A stretch of DNA of 64,000 nucleotides from Sorghum bicolor (GCF_000003195.3 NC_012872.2:51565695-51629694), one strand, 5' to 3'; shown: positions 33,701 to 45,534, numbered from the stretch's first letter. A program made the numbers and translations. Notes: a model not told the origin generated them from the letters alone.

Positions 33701-35128
33701 TGGAATCCAGGGACCTCCCTTTGGAATGCTAACCTTATCAATAAAATTTTTGATGACCATGCTGCAAACTCCATCAGGAATATTGTTCCCGTCCCCTCTG
33801 AATCTGCAGACACAATCAAATGGAAGCCATCAACCAAAGGAGAATGCTCCACCAAAGAAGCTTTCAAATTCCTCAACAAACAATTGCAGGTACAACTTCC
33901 CTCACAAGGATCCAGAAGCATCACTCCAGGTGCTATGCACATTCTTCGACGTGTGTGGAAACAAAGGTACGTCTTGTCTAACATAAAAAACTTTCTTTGG
34001 AGACTCATAAGAAGAGCGCTTGCCACTGGAGAAAGAGCAGGGAAATTGTCTTTGAAAATTGAAGCCCATTGCGCCCATTGCGGTATAACAGAAACCGACT
34101 CGCACCTTTTCTTTCACTGTGATTTCTCCAGAGCTGTCTGGTTCTCTGCCAGACCTTCTCTCAAATCCTCCTTCCTCCTGATTGAACATGACGGTGTACA
34201 GGTAGCTCTTGAATCTCTAATAACCCCATGCACCTCAGATCAAACAATGCTTCGAATTCTAATGACCTTATGGTATATTTGGAGAGCTCGTAATGACCTT
34301 CGCTTTCGAAAACAAAAATGGTCAGTTATGCAGGTCCACTACGCAGTTCAAGCTCATATCAACACTATGATCTCAGCTTTCAAAAATGAAGGCGATCAGC
34401 ATAATCAAATACATGAGGTTGTGGCGCAACTGAGCACCCCATCGCAGGTAAAGAATTTGCGTTCTGCAGGTAACCATAATGATGTAGGTGCACTCGGGAA
34501 TCACAACATGGTGACATCTAAGAGCGGCCAAGTTGAACAGCAACTCCCCTCCTTGTTTGAAGGGGCGAAATGCTACACAGATGCGTCCCTTGTTCCTGAT
34601 GATGAATCTTTGGAAGAAAGACATGCAGGTTTAGGAATCTTCATTAGGGATCCTAGAAAGAATCTCAAACTTTTCATCAGAGTTCATGCGAAGATTTGCT
34701 CCTCAGTTCTCATGGCTGAGGCTCTAGCCATGTCCCTTGCCTCTAAAATCAGTGCTCGGCTGGATTTAGACAAGATCAATTACTTCACAGATAATCTGAT
34801 TCTTGCCTCCTACCTTAATGGGGGGAATATGGAATCTCCATCGGATTGGAGGATTAAACCCTACACTCAAATTTTCATCAACAATGGCAAGAATAGAGAT
34901 ACCAGAGTGCTGAAAATTGACAGAAGACTCAACATCACTGCTCACTCCTTAGCAACTCAGGCTTTCAAAACTCCTGAACTCCTATCAGGAACAATGGATT
35001 TCATTTGTAATAATCCTACTCATAAACCTGAATGCCTCTTATATGAGGCTTTGAAAGATGTAATTCTAAGACATTGTAATCTCCTAGCAGCTGTTTGCTG
35101 CCTTTATGTTGCCCATGTTCTTTCGTAA
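30776..35128 (+). pseudogene. LINE ORF2: endonuclease, RT, zf-RVT, RNase H (four in-frame stops)
   Basis: The start MSLLVWNCQGAGGSLDSVKM is the usual N-terminus of plant L1 endonuclease. EN motifs: IFISETRNSS, LPFICMGDLNNI, YTWTNKRF, YERLDRFLAN and LKSDHAPIL. RT motifs: NAAPGPDALSAGFYKSSW, PKDYRPISLCNVSYKVIAK, LKVDLAKAFDRIEW, NRGVRQGCPLSSCLF and catalytic FADD at about 32837. zf-RVT: CAHCGITETDSHLFFHC. RNase H near the C-terminus: AKCYTDASLV, AEALAMSLA and FTDNLILASYL. Stops lie at 31574-31576, 32420-32422, 32579-32581 and 33491-33493, with the same frame continuing past each. All four fit single C-to-T or G-to-A changes of Trp or Gln codons. The element is otherwise well preserved. Confidence 0.9.
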
Positions 35129-35333
35129 AAAAACTAGTTGCTCACAAGTAGCTAAACCTAATTATTAGTTGGCTACAAAGAAGTCATGTCCCTATTTTGA
35201 TCAAGGGATAATAAATAGTATAATTTCTAGACACCGACCTTGAACCCAAAGAGATGCGGGGAAGGTGGCACGATAGCTAAGGTGGCCATCAGGTGGCGTG
35301 GGAAGCTCATGCAATGGCAGCAGGGCGACCCAG

Positions 35334-35511
35334 TTATTTATATTTATATTTATATTTATATTTATATTTATATTTATATTTATATTTATATTTATATTTA
35401 TATTTATATTTATATTTATATTTATATTTATATTTATATTTATATTTATATTTATATTTATATTTATATTTATATTTATATTTATATTTATATTTATATT
35501 TATATTTATAT
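35334..35511. repeat. (TATATT)n microsatellite, about 178 bp
   Basis: About 29 uninterrupted copies of a 6 bp unit. Because the unit is a multiple of three, every frame is open and yields dipeptide repeats; these are not genes. Confidence 0.97.
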
Positions 35512-35513
35512 CT

Positions 35514-35584
35514 CTTAAATTTGAGATACTTTGATCCTCTAAAATTTTTGAAATGACTTATAATTTAGGATGGAAGAGGGAGTA
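35514..35584. mobile_element. Stowaway/mariner-like MITE end fragment
   Basis: The sequence ends GGATGGAAGAGGGAGTA, the complement of the common TACTCCCTCC(G/A)TCC terminus of grass Stowaway elements. It is preceded by the typical ACTTATAATTTAGG. Only one end is seen, directly beside the microsatellite. Confidence 0.5.
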
Positions 35585-36379
35585 AAATTTGATAAGGATC
35601 AACAGTTGTTCTAGGGTCATCTCATGAAAATATGCAAAACTTGCTCCAATATGGCCCACAAGTCAGATTTAGGTGTTGTTTCACCACTTAGAATTTTTCT
35701 AAGTCCTAAAGCTGAAAATAGTTTGCTTGATCATGAGTTTGGAGCTCTCTATCTCTCAATCTATGCTGAATTATCTCTTGCTCCAATTGACGAAGTTGGA
35801 GATCTCACTTAGTTCTCCAGGATTGTTAACTACACCATCACCCAGTTCTCAACAAATTAGGAGTAAATCGTAGCCAAAGATCGGGTTTTAGCACTAGAAT
35901 GCAGGCCTGATGGCCATTCAGCGTTGCCGTCATCGTCGACCAATAGCAGAAGTTGGCCACCATCTGGTGTCCATACATTGACTAGGGGCCCGCATGTTAG
36001 GCCAGCGTGGGCTACATGACATCCATGGCATCGCCTCGTTCTCCCTTAGCCTCTTCTCACTCTCTCTCGCACCCTCTAAGCCAGAAAGTGGATGCCACCA
36101 TGAGCTCTCGCCACCATGCTCACTCCGACGAGCTCGCGCATGCTCACTGCCGCTCCTCTGCTCGCCCGGCCACCACCACAGCTCCGTTGTCATCCCTCCA
36201 CCTCGCCCACCCCTGAGCCAGCAAAGAAACACCATGGTAAGGGCACATTTCATGTGTTTCCCCCAACCTCGTTGGAGTCGGCCCGCCATAGGGGAAAATC
36301 TCTAGTGAACTCAATGTTGAGTGACTCCATCACGTTCTCCTCCCCTCTTCTCCTCTAGGTAGCCTAGGACCTGAGTCCG

Positions 36380-38930
36380 ACAAGTTGCGTCAGAGCACGT
36401 CCGATGCCTCTACGCATGTGAGTTAGCCATTGGCAGCAATGGTTAAGTTCAAATGGCTAGTGACACATGGCTACTTAGTGAGCGTCAGATGCTGGGGAGG
36501 CGTATCTGATGCTAGCGTCGGAGCATCCAATGCCCCTGACTTTTGCCCAATGAAAGGGCAATAGCTAGTTTAGCCCTTATGGCTATAAGTAGAAGTGGTG
36601 GCTAGCCTTGGGCCGGTTGCTACGCACCCTCACGCCTTGATGGCTTGTGTAGGTGTGCTTGGATGCCCTCTAACTCACATATGCTTGATAGTGATCTTTT
36701 GATTGTGTGAGTGAGAGAGTCTAGTGCGATTGCATTGTGAAATTGCATCGAGTGGCACTAGGTGTTCATGTTGCAAGCTGGTGGTGCTTGTTACTCTTGG
36801 AGGTTGCCACCTCCTAGATGGCTTGGTGGCTTGTGACTCCATTGTAGCATGCAAGGAGATTGTGTGATGCTCTGGAGAAGAGATTGTGAGGGGTATAGTG
36901 CTCATCCTGCGAGGATCATGAAGAGCAACTCTAGCAGAGTGAGACATAAAGGGCGATAAGTGGTCCGGCCAGGTCAAGTGCTAGAGCTTGTGGTAAGCAC
37001 TCCATGTGGGAGAGTGTGACTTGTGGGTCACCGCTAGTAAGAGGACCAGCAGCAACCTTATAGCTTGTCTCAACGAGGACTTAGCTTGATGGTTGTTGAC
37101 GGTTCTTAAGTATCAATTTTAATTATCAAATAAACAAGAGAAAGGACCAATATGCAACCAACACCTAGAATTAGGGTTTGATCTGACAGAATTCCACGAG
37201 TTTTGTTGTTTATCTGTTTCTGCAGGGGTTTATCAGGAAATAAGGGAGAAAGGCCCACATGTCGGGATTACATAGAGATATCAACGCACTGTGCAATTTT
37301 CTACCATCTAGAAGACTCCAGAAGCCACGAGACCGAAGCGGAGGCGAAACGGGGCCAGGCCCAGGGCGCCCGCCCTGAGGACCTGGGCGCCCGCCCCCTG
37401 CTGGAGCCAGATCAGGACTCTCTTCGCTCGGGATATTCCACCGACCTATTGGATCAAGAAAAACATAGTACCACCTCGCCTATCGACCCAAAAACGCATA
37501 GAAGGGGAGGACTATATAAGGAGACCCCCCTAGCCCCTGGAGAAGACATGAAGAAATTATCATAGAGACTGAGGGGTGCCCTCGAAGGAAAACCTCTTCT
37601 CTAATTAATATTTCTTTTTAGGCTTAGCAACCAATGTAAGGTAGAAATAGATCTTCTAGTTTCTACTAGATTGAGAGAGATAGAGTGGAGGTGTAGATTG
37701 GAGGAAGCCCGGCCTGTCGGTGTCTACTCCAAGCTTGTACCTGCGGGATCAAGTTCTCTTAACCCGAAGCTTGCTCCTAGGATTCTTCAGTAATTCGACT
37801 TCTAAATTCTAGTAATTTCTTGTTTTATTGTTCTTATGGTTTATGAGTTTACTTTAATCTCTTCGCGTAGAGTTTAGAGTAATCATTGCTGGCGTAAACG
37901 TGGTGTTTAGGCTGGGGTACTCATAGATATTCCCTGACTAGCTGGACCGTGGTAGTAGTGAGGAACGTGACAATTCCGAGCTACCTTTGTAGATCACATC
38001 TCGTTAGCAGGAAGGATAGGGTTTATAGGTGCGGGTCGAACAACCTTTGTGGTGTCTAGATTCTGTTAGCCTCCCCATTAGAACAGTAGATTATCCTTAC
38101 CAAGGTTAGAAGGAGACTACGGTTGCAGTCTTCTCTATTTATCACTCACATCGAAAGACATTCTTTGTGCCTAAAGGTTAGTAGTAATAGACTGGTTAGT
38201 CAGATGCACTCTTTCTCCTAGTGGTAAAAATATAAATACGATAACTCTGGATAATCTCCCGGGTGAAATGCTCACCGATATCCGTGCGCTTGCGGATCAA
38301 TTCCTTATTGCGTTCCCAAATATCAACAATGGCAACCTAGTGAACCTCGATAAAAAAATCACCATGTCAACATTGTCTACTCTTCTTAGTGGTTTGCATT
38401 TGCCATACACAAGCTTGTATTTCCATTTTTTATATACTTGTGCTTGTGTAGTTGCTCTTGTAACTAGTTTTGCTTGTGTAGCTTGCTAGTTACCTTCTTG
38501 CTTGTGTAGCTAGAAGTAGTTCCCTTGCGTGGCTAATTTGGTTTGTGTAACCTTATTAGTCACATTGCTTAGTTTGTATATCCAAGAAATTACACTCTCT
38601 AATTTGGCATTGATTGCTTTATTATTGAGCATTGCTAGTGAGCTTAGGAGCTTTGTGCTTTTGCTTACTAGTTGTATACGAGCTTCTCCGATTTGCAAAG
38701 TACTAGTGGCATAGGTTTATGTGACCTTGCTCCTAGATTTGGTTAGGTGAGCTCTTTCTAAGGAAGCACCTTGTTTGCTTGTTTTAGGATCTTTTACAAG
38801 GTGCTAGAGAACTTAGATAGAGGGATGTAGTCTTGTCTAGACCAATAGTTTTAATTTAGCATTAGTTTCAGTTAGCTCGCGCAATAAGTTTTAGAAAGGA
38901 CTATTCACCCCCTCTAGTCCGCCATCTCGA
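36380..38930 (+). repeat. Old Ty1/copia-type LTR remnant, split by a solo LTR
   Basis: The two halves (36380-37093 and 38329-38930) read as one grass LTR: CGAGTGGCACTAGGTG, AGATTGTGAGGGGTAT and GTCTCAACGAGGACT on the left, then repeated GCTTGTGTAGCTTGCTAGTT words and the end TATTCACCCCCTCTAGT on the right. That end typically precedes a TGGTATCAGAGC PBS in copia elements; here the PBS is not recognisable. The family assignment is from recalled similarity, not alignment. Confidence 0.5.
37094..38328 (+). repeat. Solo LTR of the Athila-like family (1235 bp)
   Basis: It begins TGTTGACGGTTCTTAAG and ends CCCAAATATCAACA. Length and sequence correspond to the LTR at 4577-5811. It is flanked by ATGGT (37089-37093) and ATGGC (38329-38333), a 5 bp duplication with one mismatch. 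No internal sequence remains. Confidence 0.9.
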
Positions 38931-39199
38931 CCCTTTAGTTGGGCGCTCTACCACGCTCCTGGAGCTAGAGACGATGCTCAGCGCTACCGCACCCATGTTG
39001 GAGTTCCACCGCGTACATGAGCAGGCTCCCTGGAACCTTCTCCTTCCATCCAATCTACCTAGGAAGCTCCACACTGACTCCTCGGAGCCGTAGAACCCCT
39101 CACTGCATGCTCTGCCAGCCTGAGCTCGCCAGCACACAACCGTGTAGCTCCACCGAGCCGCCATTGCCGACGACGAGCTTCCTTTGGTGGCACCGCCGA

Positions 39200-42100
39200 G
39201 GGGAGAGTTAGGTCAATTGAACCGCCTTATCAAGTAGAACACGCTGGTATCCTTGGCCTGGTCAAAGACCTCACCAACGGTGACCTATCCATCGATCAAG
39301 CTCACCTCCACCTCTGTCTGTGGCTGACAGTGGATCTCATTGACCCACGGGTCTCACGCTTCAGTCTCTCCCTCCCTCTCTTTGATTTTATTCAAATCTA
39401 GATTTTTGCACAAACTTGCAAAATAACATATCTCCTATTCTAGAGCTCCAAATCTAGTGATTCAACTTGGGCTGTGTTCTTTGAGATATGTTGTTTTTAA
39501 TAAAAATATGAAACATGCCATGTTTTATGCAAAAATGATTAGTTATTAATTATGCCTTTTATTCATGAATAAATAAGAGAAATTAATATCTCACTGTGTA
39601 TAGCTTCAAATGCCATGAAAGTTTTATGAAATGCTTCGTATGGTATATGTAGGCCATCGTTTAAATTTCATGATTTTTGGGAACTGTATGAAATAGTTAT
39701 GATTTATGCCTTTTTAATTGATAAATACTTGGATGAATTTTCATAATTATTTCATGGATCCAAATGCTATGAGTTTTGGTGGGTGTTATTCTTGTGTAAA
39801 GGTAATGCTAAGAATAATCTGAAATCTATTGTTTGACACTTTTCAATAGGGTTTCCTAATTATGCTTAAATGCACCTTGTCATCTATTAATTAGGATATC
39901 TCTAATTCTATATGTCCAATTGCCTTGTAATTTATACACTAGTCTATTCCTAGTGTGCTTATGCGTTTGTATTTTTTGTATATTTTTCTGAGTAACTTAG
40001 GTATATTTCATATTTATGCCATGATTATATAAATAAATTAAGAAGTACCATTTATGGAATGATTTGGTGAGTAGCATGTCACTTTTTGGTGGTTATTATG
40101 TATGATATGTTGGTTCACTTATTTTGGTCTAAGCATGTGTTTGTATTATCTTTAAATAATTAATTTTAGGGTTATATGTCCTTCTGGACAGCACTAGACC
40201 ACTTTGCTAATTACACTATGTAAATGAGGTTATCTGAGAAACTTCTTCATATCAAAATTGTAGGTAACTTGGTTATCTATCTTCTGTTAAATTTTGGTGG
40301 CATTTGGCCATACGATTTAGGAGTTGCAGCTGTTTAAAGCTGGAATACAGATATAATTATTCTCTGTTTTTCCTGAGACCTGGTATTGTGCATGTTTGAT
40401 GGAGTTGCTGTAGGAATCATGCTTCGTTGTTTAAGAGGTCCAGCCAGTCAAACCGGGGGAACCCAAAGAGATGGTGGAGTGCCTGAGTCACGAGCCCTAC
40501 ACGTTCGTGAAAGGCAAGCCCCGGAGCATTATAAGCCTCCCATCTAATTTATCAAGCAATGAGTTTAACTTATATGTCTATGTATATTGATGAATTAGGT
40601 ATAGAAGTTGGTATGGAACCCTTGCTGCATATATATCTTATCCTTGTCGAGAGATACTACCCTACATCCTATGTAGAGACAGAATCGAGTAGCAGCTTAG
40701 CTATGCTTTAACCGGTAGAAGTCGGGTAATATTCTGTCACCTGTGAGCTTTAGGGTGTTGTGTTGGATCACAGTTGGCTATATTAGCTATCGTGGAAAAG
40801 AACCATGAATTAATGAACTAAGACTGGACGGAGTTTTATTTGGTGTTATAGTAACTTCGTCTGTGTCGGTTAAGGACCGATTCAATGTACGTCCTCTTGT
40901 CATATTGAACGTATGTCTCACACTTAGTTGGTCGGATAAGCCATTTTGACCATGAAGCCGAATAGTGCAACTTAGGCCGGAGGCTGGCAAGTATAAAGTA
41001 CACACTATCATAGGTAGTAAGGATATGCGGGGGGCCAATGGCGTAAGACCAAGGGCAGGTGATTTAGAAGTCCTGATCGTCTTGGTAGAGTGGCAGCCCT
41101 AGGAGTCGGCACTGATTGAGACTGTGTTTTCTGAGTTGTACCAAAGGTGACCCGCTTGCTACTCTAACGGGAGAAGCATGGGTGAGTGCTAGGAATAACC
41201 CTCCAGCTGGATAGGAATCGATTCAAATCACCGTCTCTCCCGGATAGTGAGAACTTGGTAGAGCAGCGATAACGTAGATTTCACTAAGTAACTTAATGGT
41301 TCTATTATGATGATGATGATCACAGCCTGATTAAACCTGATATGATTAATAATGATTGCTTTGATCAAGTGTGATTAGTACAGGTGCTAATCTAGTGGAC
41401 AGGTTAATGATTATTAACTTGATGCTTAATAAGAAATGGTACTTACCTATACTTAAGCTTTTATGCAAAATATTGTCAAGCAAGCTCCACTTACATTCAG
41501 CCTTACATACTCCTTGGTGTCTGTTGACGGTCCTTAAGTTTCAAATATAATCATCAAATAAATAAAGAAAAGGATCCAAATGCGACCAACACCCAGACTT
41601 AGGGTTTTATCTGACAGAATTCCACGAGTTTTGGTGTTTGTCTATTTCTGTAGGGGGTTATCAGAGAATATGGAGGAAAGGTCGGCACGTCGGGTTTACA
41701 TAGAGATATTAACGTGCACCGCAATTATCCAACATCTAGAAGAGTCCAGAAGCCACGGGAACGAGCGGGAGGCCGAGCGGGCCCGGGGGCTGGGCACCCA
41801 CCCTTCCCCCTTGGGCGCCCGCCCAAGGCTCTCAGCCAATCAGGCTCCGTCTCACAGATAATGCTCCACCGACCTAAAGGATTAAGGAAAACCATGCGAT
41901 TAAGGTCGGTTTAATCCGACGGCCCATATTCATTTGGAGGGGCTATATAAGCAGGCCCCCTGGCCCTTGGAGGAGGCACTCATTCTCATTCCTCAAACCC
42001 TAATTCATTCATCAGGAGGAGAGTCTCTAATCAAGCCCTAGAGCCACCACATCAACTAGATCTCTAGTTTAGCATAGCTACATAGGATTAGAACTAGAAG

Positions 42101-43480
42101 GAGTCAATCTTCGATTGGTTTTCGGATCCGTCAAGAGGATTCTTGGTAATTCCTCTATTGTTCTTCATTTGTTCATGATTGTTCTTCAATATTATGAATA
42201 CAACTTTGTTCTATTTCAATATATTGATTATGCCTTTGCTCTACTTGTTTATATTTGCAATTATATTGTTCTTAGTTTATCATAGTTATATGCTTGGCTT
42301 AGTTAGATTGGAATTATATACATGTTTAGGATCGTATAGCGTTTATCCATCAGATGCATGGGTAAATGATAGATATTGTGTAGGCGTGGTGCCTATACCG
42401 TATTTATCTATGATTGTACCCTATATGCCGGATCGCAGGGTAGTTCGTGGTGGTGACAGCTCCATTGATTCTTATATAGTCCCCCTCCCGTGTATAGAGC
42501 AGGCAGAGTAACATTATTACAGGGGAGTGATTACTATGTTTCTCATCTTCCTTGATAATATCACTATGCATGAGCGTAGTCCTTTCTCACAATGATTGCC
42601 AAGTATAATTGCACTAACTATGATATGCTAGACTTTATAGTTAAGAATAACTTAGGAAATATTCTTGTAGTTCATCCTAATCCATGCTAATAACTTGCTA
42701 GAATATCTGTTGAGGTGCTTATCATTATTATATGTGGCTAGTTATGCTGATCAGATTAGTTATCTTTGTCACCATTCATACTTTATCTATATTTTATGTG
42801 ACATTTATCCTTGTATGCAAGAGATAGATGAATGCTCTCTATTACACATGCAATGATAGATACTCAGTTCCATATTTCATTCCATAATCAACACTGATGT
42901 TAGTAATCCCTTCCCAGTGGTAAAAATATAAATAACGATACCTAGAATACTTCCTGGTTAAAATGCTACATCAGTATTAATTTGTGCGCTTGCAGATCTC
43001 ATTTATTATTTATTCAGAAGAGCAATTGCATATTTCAATACCGCGTCTCTCATGTCATGCTGGGGATGACAACTTGGCTTAAGTGGCATGAGGGATAGAT
43101 TTGGCATTTTTTTGGCGCCATTATCAGAAAAAGAAAACTAAGTCTACTTTTGGTAATGACGTTAAGAATGCCCAACAGTGTCATATGTTTTTGGTTGGAT
43201 GGATAAGTCTAGCTGAGTACATTCTCGTACTCAGAGTTTATTCTCACTTGTTATAGATAACACGTTCTACAACAGGTGTTGCAAGTATTGCCTTCTCCCT
43301 ATCAGGGATGAAGACTAGACTGTTAGGCGTGGTCTTCTTAGTCATCTTACCTAACATGCTTTTGTGGATTTGATCCAACTCTAGCTATGTAATAACGTCA
43401 ACTTGTGAATTAGCTTCAAAACTATGTGCTTTCGCTACTTTGAACTTGGTTTGTAATAACCTAAGTGAACTCTGATGTTT
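39200..43480 (+). repeat. Degenerate gypsy (chromovirus-type) LTR remnant, split by a solo LTR
   Basis: Left and right of the solo LTR at 41522-43177 the sequence is long, AT-rich and non-coding, with features common in Tekay/Del LTRs: GCATGTTTGATG, an ACCGGGGGAACCCAAAGAG-like segment, many ATGATTA words, and GCTGAGTACATTCTCGTACT before the 3' end. No gag or pol remains. The boundaries and the family are tentative. Confidence 0.35.
41522..43177 (+). repeat. Solo LTR-like unit of the Athila-like family (1656 bp), TSD GTGTC
   Basis: It begins TGTTGACGGTCCTTAAG, carries GACAGAATTCCACGAG and GGGCGCCCGCCC words and a CTATATAAG motif, and ends AATGCCCAACA. It is flanked by a perfect GTGTC duplication (41517-41521 and 43178-43182). 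It is about 325 bp longer than the copy at 20113. The extra 3' part includes TTTTTTGGCGCCATTATCAG (about 43108), which resembles a decayed PBS region, so it may hold a scrap of internal sequence. Confidence 0.85.
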
Positions 43481-43489
43481 TTTTAGGAC

Positions 43490-45345
43490 GAAGATAGGCT
43501 TAGATAGGCCTCAATCAGAGCATCTTAGGGTGAGGAGATGGCAAAAAGGGAGGGGTGACCGGAGGGCAAAAACTCTGTACACTCCAACTCTGGCGAACCA
43601 CGCCGGCGATCTTTGGGCTGATCCTCGATGATTAGTAGGAGATTCATCTCGCAGGGTGACGCTGCACCTTTCCATCAGGGTACTTTCTCATCTCCCCCTT
43701 CCTCGATTGAGTTTGCTTCTACTTCTACAAGCATTTAGAGTTTGTCACCTCTGTCGGCGATTCCCTGGCAAGAGGGGAGTCATCTCGTGGGGCGTCGCTG
43801 CATCTTTCCACTGAGGGATTTTCTGTGCTGGACTGATTTTCACTTTGCTTCGAGAAGTCTCTAGTGTTAGTCAGAGAGTTTTGAGAAACAATTGGTTACT
43901 GTGCGGGAGTTTGTGTTTTCAATAGGTGCTCTCTTAGATTGTTTACTTAGAGTTTTGGTTGGAGTTGTTGGTGTTCTGATCTGCTGAAGATGAGGAATGG
44001 CAAATTCACATTGGTTGTTCCTCCGTTCTCTATTCCTCGGGATGAGCTAGAATCCTCTGAGATCAAGTCTAAGAAATCAAAAGTAAATTCTCCTACTTCC
44101 ATGAGAATGTCTCTGGGAATTATCAGAAGAATGATCATGAATTAGAGGTGGTGGATTTAGAGGATTGGCTGAGCTATGACAAGTTTCCACCGCTCACTCT
44201 GGGACAGTGGAAGCCATCGGTCTCATTTGGATTGCCCAAACACTCGCAACCAGCGAATGAAGAAAGGCATGTGCGTATACGTGATTAAAGACCACCTCCA
44301 GTTGCAGTGATTGGCTCTAACTCAATTCTCGTTGGTGATCTTCCTCTCAAGTTTATGTGGAATAGTAAAGCCAGTGATATGGAGGTGAATGATACCGCGA
44401 AGATGTTAGAGGAGATCAGCAATAACACATCCTTGCCAATATAGGAACAGGCAAAACAGGGGGCTGAGGTTGGGGGAAACAGGGGAGAAGAACTAAAAGT
44501 TGTATGGGCCAAAAAAAGGAAAGAGGAAATTGGGTCGGGCCATGCTGGGCTATCAATTGATGACTTGTTTGTTCACTCTTTCTGCCCTCATAGTCGGAAC
44601 TCCATTTGCCCAACTTCTCACCCCCCAATCACTTCTCGCTGGTTTTGGATCCCCGCCACTAGGGTTTGGGACCCGGCAGCGGAGCGATATCTAGCAACTG
44701 TGCAAGAGATTGGTAGATTTGGAGAACAAGCTAAGCATCTCCGTTGAGTTCATCCATGGACTCTGGACGGGAGATCCTTCATTGAGGTTGCAAGAAACAA
44801 GATGGATCGAAAAGGGTATCAAGGGAGGGATCATAGAGATGGGGAGAGGTTTAGAGAGGGTCGCTTGATGAGAGATGCCTTTCCTGACCAAGATCGTTAA
44901 GGTCGGGAGGGCTTCTAGGAGAATAGAGACGCAAGAAGTGGATATACAGGTCAAGGGAGTGAGAGCTTTCTAGGTCGCGGACATCGGCACTACCAGGACC
45001 AATCTGGGATCAAGGTGAAGGATAGAACTAGAAGAGAGAAAATGATCGTCAGGAAGTTAGAGATATTCGTCGTATGAGAGAGGAGATCTTCATCACAAGC
45101 TAGAAGAGCGAAAGAAGGGGGGCTACCAACCTCAGAGCCAGCAAACTTGGGAGTCAGGTCAGTCTGCTGGTTCCTCCATTAGGTGCCTCAACTATAATGA
45201 TGTTGATCACCACATTTCCACATGCAATAAACCTCCATTCTGTTATAGTTGTAGAGATACAGGACATAAATCTACAAACTGTCCTAGCATTCGTGCAAAC
45301 AAGGGGCTTACTCTTTGTGCTATGGGCATGTCGGTTTAGCTTTTT
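43490..45345 (+). mobile_element. LINE remnant: 5' UTR-like region plus ORF1, no ORF2
   Basis: A G/C-mixed leader with a duplicated about 50 bp block (near 43639-43686 and 43775-43823, both with TCATCTCG(C/T)(A/G)GG and TTTCCA) precedes a decayed ORF1. Nothing downstream resembles endonuclease or RT. It is probably a 3'-truncated or rearranged LINE. Confidence 0.55.
43992..45345 (+). pseudogene. LINE ORF1-like zinc-knuckle protein, many stops and shifts
   Basis: Fragments in changing frames include MRNGKFTLVVPPFSIPRDEL, LEDWLSYDKFPPLTLGQWKP, SIDDLFVHSFCPHS, DGRSFIEVARNKMDRKGY, and two CCHC-type knuckles: CLNYNDVDHHISTC (degenerate) and CYSCRDTGHKSTNC. The order and words match nucleic-acid-binding ORF1 proteins of plant LINEs. 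At least six stops are present, so it is non-functional. Confidence 0.6.
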
Positions 45346-45392
45346 TATGCACTGAATTTGCCTGAGATCAAGAAGGTGGAGATTGGGGAAGG

Positions 45393-45534
45393 CGGAGATT
45401 GCGCCCGAGACCCAGGGCTCGGGCGAGACGGAGTCCGTGCTCGAGGCCTGAGGGGTCGGACGAGACGGAGCTTGCGCCCGAGGCCAAGGGGGTCGGGCGA
45501 GACGGAGCTTGCGCCCGAGGCCAAAGGGTCGGGC
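45393..45534 (+). repeat. 37 bp GC-rich minisatellite, about four units
   Basis: Units start with GAGACGGAG at 45425, 45462 and 45499 (spacing exactly 37), preceded by a divergent short unit. The core words are TTGCGCCCGAGGCC and GGTCGGGC. It lies directly behind the LINE ORF1 remnant. Confidence 0.85.

Larger units (their letters stand above)
30034..35131 (+). mobile_element. Near full-length L1-type LINE with RNase H, flanked by a target duplication
   Basis: AACTAGTTGCT occurs at 30019-30029 before the element and at 35132-35142 right after the terminal A-run. The match extends four more bases with one mismatch (GACA versus CACA). Between the two copies: a 5' region with an inserted Tourist MITE, an ORF with endonuclease, RT, zf-RVT and RNase H, and a short A-tail. 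No ORF1 is visible; the 5' region is only about 740 bp including the MITE, so this copy is probably 5'-truncated or of a one-ORF type. Confidence 0.87.
35143..36379. other. Non-coding DNA around the microsatellite
   Basis: It holds the hexanucleotide array, a Stowaway-like end and a C-rich stretch (35990-36300) with short frames on both strands and no recognisable domain. No host gene was seen. Confidence 0.55.

Noticed and set aside
35240..35556. Three overlapping open frames with YI, LY and FI dipeptide repeats
   Set aside because: They are translations of the TATATT microsatellite, which is open in all frames.
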